A stretch of DNA of 64,000 nucleotides. Source: Rhyzopertha dominica. Its lineage: Eukaryota; Arthropoda; Insecta; Coleoptera; Bostrichidae. Shown piece by piece: positions 21,701-32,519 of this stretch. The position numbers were made by a program, and so were the translations under genes. How positions within the stretch are numbered: position 1 is the stretch's first letter; each line of letters opens with the position of its first letter. The DNA is taken from the NCBI GenBank assembly GCA_025024175.1, contig QCXZ01000003.1:59042023-59106022 (forward strand). The letters are read 5' to 3'. The notes below the pieces were generated by a model, which searched no databases, was not told where the DNA came from, and worked only from the letters and a program-made list of their open reading frames with translations.

Positions 21701-22392
21701 AATTTTTAAATTGTTTTAAATGCTCTCTACCTCTAATTAATAAAGATCTACCCGTTTGTCCAACATAAACTGAATCGCAATCATTGCACGAAAAACTACT
21801 ATATAAACATAATAATAATAATAATAATAGTTTAGACAGACTAACTGAAACTTAACCAGCAAACTTAAAATAGGTAAGTGGTACTTAAAATAAGTAAGTG
21901 GTACTGAAAGAAAATTTGTGACGCTAGCGTTGAACATTATAATACCACTGAATACAAAAGGCACTGATAAAGCTTCAGATCAAACCTCGTTCAAAATGTT
22001 ACTGCTGGAAAATATGCTTTATTTGGATCATTTCAGATGCTGATTGTACAGTAACCGCTTCGTTGACTTTCTTGGTCTATAAACCTGTGTCGTCAAGTGA
22101 ACGATAATCACCCATTCAGTTGCACGTAACTAGGAGGTACAGTAACAACAGTTGTTAAAAATTACAGGTAATTCGCATTTAATCATCCGTCATTTATCTG
22201 CAGAATCTGATAAAAAAGCCGATTGGTAATTAAGGACGAGCATTCACGTTCAACCTTGATCTTATACGGCGGCTAGCCGCAAGTGGTCGCAGCGCGGGGT
22301 TTTTGCAAATAGAGACCCTACTTGTCGTAATGTTCTCCAGCGCCGTATTTTCCGTAGAAGCTCAGGAACAACAAAATTTCCAGGACTGCCAT
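12371..22392 (-). CDS. Hexo2: Chitooligosaccharidolytic beta-N-acetylglucosaminidase (GH20), Hexo2/NAG2 type, complete
   Basis: GH20 exo-hydrolase that removes terminal N-acetylglucosamine from chitooligosaccharides or N-glycans; in insects this family acts in moulting fluid, gut or the secretory pathway. Joining 22392-22322, 17990-17772, 17724-16791, 16739-16516 and 12788-12371 gives one 1866-nt frame, 621 residues plus TGA, close to Drosophila Hexo2. Residues 1-19 form a hydrophobic signal peptide. An N-terminal Cys-containing region and a GH20 accessory domain follow to about 235, then the catalytic barrel: substrate-binding Arg at about 246 (HRGLLLDTARNF), HWHATDSQSFP near 278, and the catalytic pair Asp407-Glu408 in HMGGDE. 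The C-terminal end has LGGEACMWGE, GRVWPRTAAVAERLW and CVQNEGEC. PCGQLNP and HAGNGWQWGNELGLG resemble the Hexo2/NAG2 branch more than fused-lobes or NAG1. One N at 16701 leaves one residue as Ile or Met. Apparently intact; convergent with AGXT2. Confidence 0.92.
12789..16515 (-). other. Hexo2 intron 4
   Basis: A 3.7-kb GT..AG intron. Apart from the GC-rich inverted pair it is AT-rich and holds nothing I can name. Short frames around 16041-16345 are unremarkable. Confidence 0.6.
12921..14370. mobile_element. Inferred element with GC-rich inverted arms in Hexo2 intron 4
   Basis: About 12921-13023 and 14281-14370 are inverted copies of one GC-rich sequence: CGCCGGTTCGCAGCCGCCGA and CCTTTTCGAAGTAGGCCGTT in the left arm match the reverse complement of the right arm. 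Each arm is built of degenerate ~15-bp units ending in TTCG(A/C). Between them is AT-rich DNA without coding capacity. The arms are most simply the ends of one transposon; the family is not recognised and no target duplication was found. Confidence 0.55.
16516..16739 (-). CDS. Hexo2: Hexo2-type exon 4
   Basis: The exon begins 51 nt after exon 3 (acceptor CTTTTTAG) with Val-Phe-Ile-Pro-Cys-Trp-Asn, completing the catalytic HMGGDEV loop, and ends AATCG|GTAATT inside an arginine codon. Contains Leu-Trp-Ser-Ser-Gln-Leu-Thr, the conserved barrel strand. One base (16701) is N. Confidence 0.92.
16791..17724 (-). CDS. Hexo2: Hexo2-type exon 3, accessory domain and first half of the GH20 barrel
   Basis: This is the main exon, 311 codons without a stop. 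It is separated from exon 2 by a 47-nt intron (GTACCC to CTATTCCAG, with CTAAC as a likely branch point) and ends GAG|GTACGT. It carries the GH20 N-terminal domain, the substrate arginine, the HWHATDSQ strand and His-Met-Gly-Gly-Asp-Glu as its last residues, so the catalytic pair sits exactly at the exon end. Confidence 0.94.
17772..17990 (-). CDS. Hexo2: Hexo2-type exon 2
   Basis: Acceptor TTATTTCAG precedes 17990, and the donor GG|GTACCC follows 17772. It encodes the Trp-Asn-Trp-Leu-Trp-Val-Cys segment with the conserved N-terminal cysteines, then Cys-Arg-Leu-Thr-Cys-Gly, ending Pro-Glu-Tyr-Gly. Such a W-x-C..C..C-x3-C arrangement is common just after the signal peptide of insect hexosaminidases. 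Phases are 2 in and 2 out and match both neighbours. Confidence 0.85.
18427..19230 (-). repeat. Second copy of the AT-rich element, with inverted arms, in Hexo2 intron 1
   Basis: 18427-19040 matches 4905-5497 in reverse orientation. The remaining 19040-19230 repeats part of the same sequence in the opposite direction (GCTAATATC...GTTTG). The unit is bounded by ACTTCCACATC at 18431 and GATGTGGAAGT at 19212, so it looks like a foldback element with inverted ends. Confidence 0.6.
21810..21829 (+). repeat. AAT trinucleotide microsatellite
   Basis: Six uninterrupted AAT units. A simple repeat within Hexo2 intron 1. Confidence 0.9.
22322..22392 (-). CDS. Hexo2: Hexo2-type exon 1, signal peptide
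   Basis: The ATG at 22392-22390 opens 23 codons, Met-Ala-Val-Leu-Glu-Ile-Leu-Leu-Phe-Leu onward, a typical signal-peptide core ending near Gly-Ala-Gly. The last two bases, AA, pair with the first T of exon 2 to make Asn, giving Tyr-Asp-Asn-Trp-Asn-Trp. The donor is GTAGGG. A TGA lies in frame 27 nt upstream, so this ATG is the first possible start in this stretch. Its distance (4.3 kb) from exon 2 makes it easy to miss; phase and content both fit. Confidence 0.78.
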
Positions 22393-22422
22393 GACTCCAG
22401 TTTTTGGCGGATTTTCTCAGAT
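22393..22422 (-). other. Likely 5' UTR part of exon 1 with a splice acceptor upstream
   Basis: On the minus strand a pyrimidine-rich CTTTGTTTCTATTCCAG ends at 22423, just 30 nt before the ATG. This looks like a genuine acceptor and suggests a further non-coding 5' exon and promoter to the right. I could not locate that exon. Confidence 0.45.
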
Positions 22423-24562
22423 CTGGAATAGAAACAAAGGTCAATGCAGCGAATTCAATCACAGTGATTGCAATTTAATTTGCGTTGGCTTTAATTCTAA
22501 GGTTACTTTTTCTGTTTGCTCACGAACTGTTGCGATGATTACAATAGGTGATATTGGGAGATAGTATTTTTAATGGTGTATGGTATCGGGTGATTCTTTT
22601 ATTAGGGAAAATCAGTTTTTTTTTCGTAAAAATCACAAAAGAATCATTATACTAATATAAAACGCATTACGTGTTTTGACCTTACTAAAATTGGCAATGA
22701 AATAAATAATTTTTCCAGCAAAACAAACGTTGTGACTTCACTGATATTGCAGTAAGTCTTTTTTCTAAGTTCATGTTTTCTATTGTATTATTTAATTAAA
22801 TCGTTATTTGTTTAATTATTTATAATCAGAACTTCTTTATTTTTGTTATGGTTACTTGTAAGTACATGATAATTTTTTTTGGACTTCAGAGATGTTCCGC
22901 CATTAAAGAGACATGTTGACTCCATTATTTCTAGCGATTATTCTTCATTCTTCCCTGACTCCTTATTCTTTTTATAGTTGTTTTCCATGTAAAGCACGGT
23001 CTCTATTCTTTTTATGACCGCTCTACCATGCAAGAGCTCCGCTGCTGTTGTGTGGGTGGTATGTATTCGGTTGAAGGATCTTTTTGCCTTAGGCTGCCAT
23101 TTTGTTATTTCTTGAGTTATTTGCCTAAGCACTGCACTCGCTCTTCTGTCGGTTAAGACGTTGTTTCTGTGATTTAATTGTTACTTGATTTTTTTAGCTT
23201 GGAGTGACAGTGCCATTTTGTAGTTGTTCCCTTTTTCTTTCATTATTTTTTCTTATATTGGCACCTCGCCATATGTATTTCAACCCCTATTCCTTAGGAC
23301 TGTTTCAGTTTTTGTCTGATTTTTCCATATAATTATTTCACATAATGGTTTCTCGTTCTTCCTTATTTTCTATATACCATGTTTTTAGGATACGGGTTCG
23401 AAAGCTGCGGATTCCCTACTTCCTTTATTTAAACTTCAGAACGAAATACCCTAAATTTAAATACATGCAGTTCAAACCACTACTATTATACCACAACTAA
23501 TTCAGTAAACCACTATTCAGAACACTATATATTAGACTCCCTAGCACTTAGAACACTAAACACCTAGTTCGCTCTGTTCGCTAGGTTCTCGTTTGCGTCA
23601 CTTCTTTTTAAACCAGGTTTGAGACTTCTCGGTATGCGCCGGCCTGCGCTTTATACACATTCCCAACCATCTATCTATCTGTTACTAGGATCACTACCTA
23701 ACAGATTGCAGTGTCCACATTTGCATGTCTGCTACTCTGGTACATAGATGGCGCTGATTGTGTCACATCATTCCCCGACACGTAGCCATAGCAATATTTA
23801 TTTCGTATACTGCTTCTCCGGTTTCTTCATTATCAGAAGGAAGGACGAAATTTTATTCCTTCTCTTTATCATGCTTCTTGATATTTTGGCCGTAGTTAAT
23901 TTACAGTTTCTTCTAAATTCAATTCAAAAAGATTAATAATATCAGAAATTTCCTTATTTTGATATTTTTTTTTCTAATATTAATAACACATTTCGGTACT
24001 GTAATTCGTCCAGAAGGTTGAAGCACAAACACCTTTTGATTTTTTGTTTTTTTTTATTTGACTAACACTTTTGTAGTTTTTCTGCATTTTTTACGCGGCA
24101 CGACTTCTGAAACGCATGGCGCTGCTGCTTACGAAGTTCTTTTGGCTTCGGTTCTCAACTACTTCAGCTGCGCCTTTATCAGTATCCAATTTCATGCTTT
24201 CAGTCATGACAATGGCTGTGTGTGTTTTGCGATAACACTGGCACTGAAAATGTCTTCAGAATTATTATTCTTAGAACGGTTACTACAGTAATTAAGTGTT
24301 AAAGCATTCTATCACAGAAAACAATGAGTTTAACTTTTGAGAAAAATAATGTTACTGCAATTAACAGATAATAGTAGATTATTTTCATCTGCGAGGTTTG
24401 ACGCTATTCCGGTGGTCCTTAGACTGATTGAGGAGGTCTTAATTTCATCAGTAATGAATGATTGAAAAGACGATTTAGTAGGCGGTTTAATTGGTAAGAG
24501 GAACCTGGGAGTGACGTAAAAGGACAATCCCAAAAATTTTATCGACAACAATTTTTTTTTAT

Positions 24563-24765
24563 TTAGGGAGTTAAAGACATTACTAAAAGATCATCACTAT
24601 TATGGGTCCTTTCTAAAAGGTACCTACCATAAGTTGTATTTGGCGACTTGGCTTGCTGACAGTCATAAATGAAAAAAGAATCACGGCATATAATCACGTA
24701 AATATTAGGTACAACATTAAGTTCGTTAGTTGGTGTTTCCTGTTTAATGTTCAAAATTGGTAACT
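24563..24765 (-). repeat. Repeat with open frame, related to 60915-61112
   Basis: On the minus strand a 63-codon frame reads Lys-Gln-Glu-Thr-Pro-Thr-Asn-Glu, Val-Val-Pro-Asn-Ile-Tyr-Val-Ile, Phe-Ile-Tyr-Asp, Tyr-Leu-Leu-Glu-Arg and His-Asn-Ser-Asp-Asp-Leu-Leu-Val-Met-Ser-Leu, followed by a stop and an A-rich run. The copy at 60915-61112 keeps the same frame. The product is unknown; it could be the 3' end of a retroelement gene or of a processed sequence. Confidence 0.6.
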
Positions 24766-27189
24766 AAAATATAATGATCTACTTAAAATGTATTTATTTT
24801 AACCAATATATTCATTTTGTGAAAAATTATAATTGTTTCCGAATCGCTATATCGGATTAAGTCGGCTTCTTGTAAGGTTTATTTGTATATGGCTGCAGCA
24901 TAATAACTATACGTTAAATAAGTTGGCACGAGAAGATATATAAAAAACCTCATTACCATATTTAATAATATATAAGAGCAAGCAAATTAATATGTAAACT
25001 TACATAACTAAACATCCTAAATTAAAAAAAATGTATCCAAAAATACAAGACGACATTATGGCGATCGTGTAACAGACAATATATTAATATTTGATATTCT
25101 GTTGCAAGTCAGTATAGCGATAAATAAATAAAAAAGTATTTACGCGTGGAAGCTTTCAGCGTTAATAAAAAAGGCAGCTTTGTTATCGATTCTATGATAA
25201 AAATATTGAAAGCAAACACTTCTATTGTACCTGTAATCTTTGTCCAATATAACTGTTAAAAACTGTCTGATGTACCGTTCAAACAAATTTTTGTACCTAC
25301 AGCTAATAAAAAAATCATCAAGGGACTTGAGATATCATGGAAACATATTCTCAACTTAATAAAATCTAAACTAATCGTTTAAAAAAGACCTACTTAACGT
25401 ATATAGTAAAAGAAAACTACAAAATTTGCGTTCCATATATTATAACCGGTTACATAATTTTATTGTTTATATCAAAATTACTATTACATTTCTAGTAATT
25501 CGTGTTAGATTCTTTTATTGAACGTCCATATTTAATAATAATCTTTCGTGTAAAATAAAAAATAAATACGGCTAGCTATTTCATAAAAGAAAACAAAATT
25601 TGTGTTGCATATATCAACTACGCGTATTAGCAATTTCAATTATCTGCCTTTGAAGACATTATTTTTATTTACGATTATTGTTTGTGTGGTTGCCATGGTA
25701 CTTCGCCCATTTCTAAGCAAAGAAAATGAAGTTAGTTAACCAGTATGATTACAGTATTTTCGAAAACATGTTTAGTTGAACCTTTCCTTGTGATTTTATA
25801 AACGTGTTTTATTTCTCTTGGCTAACTTTTTACTAAAAGTTGCATCTAGAGTTTTAGATATTTGCCCTTGGGCGAACAATTGTTCAAAGTCTTGAAATTT
25901 TGATCGCCGCTGCTTTATAGTAAAGCCTATAGTTCAATATGAATAGGAAAATAAATATAATCTTTTTCTTTTCATTCGATCTAGTTTACTTGATTAAAAA
26001 GTTGGAGCTTAATTCTGATATTTACAGTAAAACAAGATTCACACTTGTTATTTGTGAAGTATTGACATCTAAAGAATAACTTATAATTCTCAAATTAAAA
26101 CAATTTAGATCAAGCAGGCGTTGTCAGTAAATCTGAATAAAAATTGTATACTAAGTATCAGACACTGTTGGTCACATATATGATATATTATAAATGATTT
26201 AAACAATATCTTTATGTAATCAGTAAAATTGGTGTTATCAAATTTCGCACATTGTAAGTAAAACAAAGAAAAAGTGACCGCGGATGTTGTTATCTACCCA
26301 CTATTGTAGTTTTACGCGCAGCATCTTTGATTATTTGAACACATATGAGGAAATTACAATACAAATTTACGTTAATAGAATTGAACATTAAATTGAAGAA
26401 AACAAATAACTTTCGTTCTTACAAATTGAACACTAATTCACGAGTAGACGTTTTTGATTTACATAAGAAGTTTTTTATTGCTTCTTACCTTGTTTGCCCC
26501 AAAACAGTCGAAGTTCAGCACAAAGTGTATTCACTTCACATGTCACTGATGCAGTTTTACCCTATTTAAAGCAACAACGGGCATTAATATACGTTCTTGT
26601 CGGGCCGGTAGCCCGTTGAAAACTCATATCAGCGCGTAAATTGCGCGCGCATTTAAACTGAGGCATCGTTGCCAAGAATAAAACCGTTTCCCCTTCTGAA
26701 AAAAAGAAATTTTGGAAACGATATAAAATTCAAGATAAGACCACGAATATAATAAACTTTTATAACGTTTTGTGTAAACGTAAACGTGTATCCAGTAAGT
26801 AATCCAGGAAGTTATAAATAGTATTTAAAGCTTATAACAAATCCAGACCTACCCTCAGGATAAGCTAAAAATTATACAAAACTAATTCTTTTTTAAAGCG
26901 AAGAGCTTTAGTTGCTTTAAAACTATGTACTGTCAAAAACAAAATAGTACACAATATATCTTTTGAAAACGAAGGAATTCTACGTAAAAAAGTTAATAAA
27001 AAAAGTAGATAAAACCACATTTTCCAGTATTGACGTGACCACGTCTTACGCTGCATGTTGGGAGTCATCATATGAGTAGCTAGTAGTGGTTTTATGAACT
27101 ATGACGTAGTTTAAATAAATAATCTGGCCTCGTATTCTCATATAATGTAGGTTGCTATTGCTACTGTCTGTAATTACAGAGCCTTACGT

Positions 27190-27420
27190 CATGTAGTAAA
27201 AATGGGCAATGCGCCATCTAGTGGTAAATTTTGGAACTTCGACGTAGACTGGTGGGGTCGGTTACTAACTGCATTGCCGATTGCTCAATGATCGTTTGAA
27301 TCCATTGAAAAAGTCCAGGGCAAAAAGAGTCCAGTGAAATAAAATAACTTTGAATGTTTAATCTTTGTCATAGGTGTCCATTTTAGTTCACATTGAACTT
27401 ACGGGTGTATCAAGGATATA
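27190..27420 (+). repeat. Second copy of the 195-440 repeat
   Basis: Direct-orientation partner of the repeat near 195-440. The best-matching block is the run ending in AATCTTTGTCATA followed by CCATTTTAGTTCA. A GCGCCATCTAGTGG motif near its left edge also occurs in variant form near 32790. Confidence 0.6.
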
Positions 27421-27879
27421 AGAGTCTATATCGCGTAATGAAATACAGATGGGCTCGCAAACGAGTATATTCAATATAATTATTACAAAGGAACTGGTAA
27501 TGGTAACCAAAACATACTCATGGCAATAACCTATGTGATATCCGCTTAACCACATAACCGCATATTACTATTACAATATAATATCACTCATGCTTTTTGT
27601 GTTTACATTTATCCTCTTTTTCTTAATAATATTCACTGCACACAATTTAAAAATGCTAATACGATATGACAATAACAGCCCTATTACACAACAACCCCGC
27701 CTTTTTCCAGCATTAAAGTACTGTTCTAAATATTTTATGTATCTGCAGCCAGATGTCGTGTCACTATTGTAAATTTGCCTATAGCCATATAACTGTGGAT
27801 TGTGGAACCACAATTTCCAGTGAAGATTTGAGTGGCATGAAGCAAACCGGAAAAGGGGTTCTAACCCGTAGATTAACCT

Positions 27880-28110
27880 AGCTACACTAGCTAGAGTAAA
27901 CAGTATTACTGTTTCTACAGTAAAACGATGCCTATATAACAGAAGCTAGCTTAAATGGGTGTCTAGCGCTAAAGAAGCTTTTAATTCGGTCTGTATATAA
28001 AATAAAAAGACCAAAATGGACATAAGATTACAAAGCTAGACTGTAGAACATTGGCGAAAGATACGTTGAAGCAACCAATCAATAACTGATTTGCAGAAGG
28101 AAAAGATGAA
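27880..28110 (+). pseudogene. Probable Tc1-like transposase remnant
   Basis: Across more than one frame, plus-strand peptides resemble the Tc1 bipartite DNA-binding region: Thr-Val-Ser-Thr-Val-Lys-Arg-Cys-Leu-Tyr-Asn-Arg, then Leu-Asn-Gly-Cys-Leu-Ala-Leu-Lys-Lys-Leu-Leu-Ile-Arg. Stops and shifts are frequent and the catalytic domain is absent. No ends were found. Confidence 0.4.
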
Positions 28111-29344
28111 GAAGAAGAGAAAGATATCACTCTCAACACTGTTTCTGAACTATTTAGCTAGGTAACAGCTGGGAAAATTACCATGGTGCAATGACCAACT
28201 TCGAAAGAATAGACACGAGAATTTGTGACATACCGATTAAGAGTAAAAGAGGCCACATCGATGAGCAAAAACTTAGAAAAATATGTGTAAATCTGCTTTT
28301 AAATTAGTATTGTACATATTTCGAGAAACTATGGTAAAAATAATGATTGAAATGAATCTTCACACTAACAATTTCAAAGTATGTGAAATATTTAGCGGGT
28401 TTTTTGACTTCAAGCGNGGATTTCCCCAGAAGGCAAATAGTCCGGCAACCCCGCGCGTTGGTGTTACCAACCGAATCGCGGCTAATGGACCCATCAAGGT
28501 GGCTTCATGATGGGGTTTTGTCATTTAAAACGACAAGCATTCTAAAGCCGTACGTTGTACGTTGTACCGCAAGCTAATAATGTTGCTTTCGAGATGCGAT
28601 TGTTTGTTTTTATGTTTACGACACGTGACGCTAATTGCTAATGAGGCTGGCGGTACACTTTTTTTTAAGGTAATTTATTCAGTACTGCGTTTAAACTGTG
28701 GCGCTGATTTGCATAACAGTTGGTGCTATAATGTTGTTTCACAAATATGGGCTACTGATAGCGAGCGAAAATATTTTGTACAGATTACAAAAAGAGTTGT
28801 TGTTCACACAACAAAAAGTTCCAATAAATCTACGTTATTTAATCGCGCTCACTTTTAGCTTTCATTACGCTCCCAAATCTTTGTATGGAAGCAACACCTT
28901 TGCTATGTCATATGGATGCATACAAAATAGATGCTCATTATTTATTAATTAATTTCGCTTGTACAAAGCGCTTCATATCTATTGTAAGGAATTCTGCGGC
29001 CTTTAGAATGTAAACACTAGTCACAAATCATAAATTATGGCTTGTTTTTAGTTTGTTATTCATGGACAAGTAATTTATTTGATGTGACTGTGAATAAGTA
29101 GGTAAATAAAATAAGTAAATACATATACACAATATAATAAAAAAAATTGTAGGTAATAGGCTTTATTCAAGCAGATGTTTGTTTAGGTGAAAGCCGTTTG
29201 TTCATTAATCATTTCCGAAAGAGAAGTATAACGAGACAGTTCCTTTTAAGCTTATTCTTTTCGTACTAAAACTTAGCTGTTAAATGCAATTATATTCATT
29301 GCAAGAAATTAAACAGAAACATAAAAATTAACAAGCCATAAACT

Positions 29345-30688
29345 CAGGGGCGCCGACTCCATGGGTGCTCGGGTGCTCCAGCACCCACGAGAAGTAAATT
29401 GTGGGTGCGGAGCACCCACGACCAAATAGGCTTCAACACATGTACCATAAATTCAAACTGACTTATCACAGATATAAAAAAGAACTCTTTGTCGAATTTA
29501 TCAAATTAGAGCGTCTACAGTGCTGTCAGATTAGCCCACCCAGCCTTGTTTTAGAATTTCTTGTGAAAGCAAATACCTAGAAATGTTGCTCAGTTTTTTA
29601 ATATCTGATTTTTTTTATTTATTATATTGGAATTTTGATTTATGTGAACCATTTCAAGTATTAATCTCTTGTTTGTATTACTTTCTTTATCCTAAATTTT
29701 CACATTATCCCACTTAATATGATGTCCATGTGTTCAGTAAGTGAGCATCTATCCCTTTGTTTAGTAATATCACTTTTGTAGACGGCCAATCTATTAACCA
29801 TCCATTGTGATACCTGTCCCTTGTGTACTTGCCTGCACAATCCTCATATTCCAAACATATATTATAGAACATTTGCATGATATTTTGCAGATATTTTTGA
29901 TTTTAGTGTTGCGAGTAGGGTTGAGCCATGCTTTTTGTTCTCAATTGTAATTTTTATGTTTTCATTTTTTAAACGTTCTGAATAATTTTGTTGTCAATCC
30001 AGTAATGTTTGGTAGGGATACATACATTCTATGATCTACTGTTTGTAGGTTTTTGTCAACCATAGGATCATGATTTACCCTCTGCCCCACGTCACTCTGC
30101 ATACTACCGTTAGCTGTGTTTGCGTTACATGAAGTGTTGATAAATCAGTAGTAGAATACAAGATTTTATTTATCAACGCTCTCGGTTATGAATTGTGTAT
30201 TAGTAAATTTTCTAATTTTTTAAATTTTTTTCAATAAATTGTGAATATGGTATTTTAATAATTCTATATGTTTCATCTGTTTTACAAAGTTTATTTTAAC
30301 TTGTGTCGAATGATTTGAGATGTAGTTTATATACCTTCCCGATGAGGTTGGTTTCCGTTACCAATACAGTATTATTTTATAATAATATCTTTGGTGTTCA
30401 AAAAGAGTACTCCACATTCTACCTCTCGTTCTGTAGTGAATTGAACACAATTTCTTTCATAAAAAAGTATGTTGATGACTAATGCTGGTACCAACAAAGG
30501 CAGTAGAACAAATCTAGCATTTTTGTACTTATTTTTTTCCTCTTACGTATATTTCTATTTATATCATACATATTTATGTCATATTGCATGTGTACCTATT
30601 GAGCTCTATTGGACGGATTCAAAGATACTATTTTCACGATTATGTTAGCATGAGCACCCACGAGGTTTTCTAAAAGCTGGCGCTCCTG
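29345..30688. mobile_element. Non-autonomous hAT-like element with 8-bp target duplication
   Basis: Begins CAGGGGCGCCGACTCCATGG and ends with GCGCTCCTG, whose inverse is CAGGAGCGC. Both ends carry a GGGTGCTC motif close inside. CATAAACT flanks both sides exactly (29337-29344 and 30689-30696). An 8-bp duplication and CAGGGGCG ends are hAT hallmarks. The 1.34-kb interior has no transposase. Confidence 0.85.
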
Positions 30689-31345
30689 CATAAACTAGTA
30701 GAAGAGGCTACTTACATAACTGTTGGGTGTGTTCAACATAAATATCCTGTACCTGCGTCTAAACAGTACGTTTCCTATGGTGAACGTCACGCTGTGTTTT
30801 TGGTTTAGAAATTTCCAGTTTGTCAGGAAACTCGGTGGGAATTTTGAATCTTAATGTCGATTTCTGAATAATACGGATTTGTTTTTGTTTCTTCTTACAC
30901 GTGTATGTAGTTATTGGTGAAAAATAATCAACAACGTTCAGCAACAAATCAAATAACATTAATGACAAATGACGCTTATTTGGTTGTTGCTTTTAGTATC
31001 TACCTAAATAAATTGAAATAGTAGGCCAGCCTCCGATATAGGTTGTAACTTGTGCTATTATTTTATTTTTATTTACTTATTTAATAATAGTATTGTTCAA
31101 GAGGACATGGTTTTACAATAACAATAAAATGAAATTACATGCAATACAGGTTATAAAAATAAGCTTATAAAATTCTAGCTTCTACAAAAATATTAAAGTT
31201 AGGTTCGATTATATCAACGTCAGTAGTTGAGGCTGTATCTTAAGAGAACACATATTAAATTCATGCAACAGATCACTAGTAGGGTATTGATTGTAAGTAT
31301 AATACCTAACCATGTTTGATAAAATACAAATACCTATATAATTTG

Positions 31346-32515
31346 CATGGACGTACCACCTCTTTAGGTCTAGGGGGGGTGCAAAGCAGCAACGTCCTGT
31401 AGAGAGTATAATTCAACATAAACAGAAATAACAAATGTTTATAAGATATAGGTACTTAAGTAATTAATGAAGTATTTATTCCATGAATAATCTTCGTGGA
31501 TTTTCTGCAAGGCGACTTAAAACATTTTCTGTGAAATAAAGACCCAAATTATTTATATATTTTCTATTTACACTGATCATACAAAGCCACTTTATTACTA
31601 ATTCCGTTATTGGTAAACTCAGTTAGGTGAGGCGCATTCAGTTGCATCGCTCTCGCGTTTAACAACAAATTAGTTGATACATTTTATTTGGGAGAATAAA
31701 GATCCGTGATCCACATAATGTATAATGATATCATACGAAGGAACATAAATTTTATCTTAAAAGTTCTACAAATAGGAGCACGATTTCTAATTCAGAATTA
31801 ACACATATCAAAGAAGTTTTAGAAATTTAAGCTGGGAGTTCATATGTATAGGTGCTGAAGATACAATTGTAATAATTTTTACTCCATAGGGAAAGAGACT
31901 CGATGGATAACTAGCATTATTAAAACTCAGAATGACAAATGCCTCAGCATTATGCGTCAAGCCAACCTTCTTAGATCGCCAGTGCATTGCTCTCAAAAAT
32001 TAACCGACTACTTAATATTTTAACCAAATTAAGTATTTTTAACAACACAACGGGTTTTAATTCGTGCTGATAATGCTTTTTCTGGATTCCTAAAACTTAT
32101 ATTAAATAAATTGAATTTCATAAACGTGAGTTCGGATGGATTTTTAGTTTATTTTGTTTGTTTGTATTAATTGTTAAAATGTAATGCGAATTTAGAAATT
32201 TGATACAAAAGTTAGAGTTATCACCGAACATATGACAGGTTCTGATGTGATTCCATATAACAGTATAGTTAGTTGAACAATCTTTATAGGAAAAGGTAGA
32301 AGAGCTGAACTAAGCAGAAATCGTGTTATGACTCATCCTGACTAAGATAGTCTTTTAAAGCTATATCCGCCCTAAGACAACAATTCGTAACAACAAGAAT
32401 GTTGCAGTTACAGTTTCAAAACGCACATTACATCGATTAAGCTTGGAAACCATTTGACAATGACTTATTGGAGAAGGTCATTTGCAAGCGTCAAATATGA
32501 GTTCTGGATCAAAAT
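31346..32515 (-). mobile_element. G/C-run hAT-like family, copy 1, truncated
   Basis: Reverse-oriented relative of the copies at 34451 and 44542. It starts CATGGACGTACC at 31346, with a GTCTAGGGGGGG run, and follows the family sequence in reverse to about 32515. The other terminal ~185 bp are missing. A frame on its minus strand (31808-31996) is simply the repeat and recurs in copy 2. Confidence 0.75.
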
Positions 32516-32519
32516 AAAA

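Larger units (their letters stand above)
17991..22321 (-). other. Hexo2 intron 1
   Basis: A 4.3-kb intron between the signal-peptide exon and exon 2. Holds the foldback element at 18427-19230 and a short AAT microsatellite near 21810. Elsewhere only AT-rich sequence without recognisable coding; frames at 21327-21563 and 21737-21964 look random. Confidence 0.6.
22430..29336. other. Gene-poor intergenic DNA
   Basis: No host gene recognised. It contains the repeats at 24563-24765 and 27190-27420 and a probable Tc1 transposase remnant near 27880. About 23550-23780 and 26600-26700 are less AT-rich but have no clear coding sequence. The Hexo2 promoter and any 5' non-coding exon should lie at the left of this stretch. 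Confidence 0.5.

Noticed and set aside
22938..23132. Minus-strand frame with a KWQPKAKRS segment resembling LINE protein tails
   Set aside because: Only one short basic block matches and the following residues do not; not enough to call.
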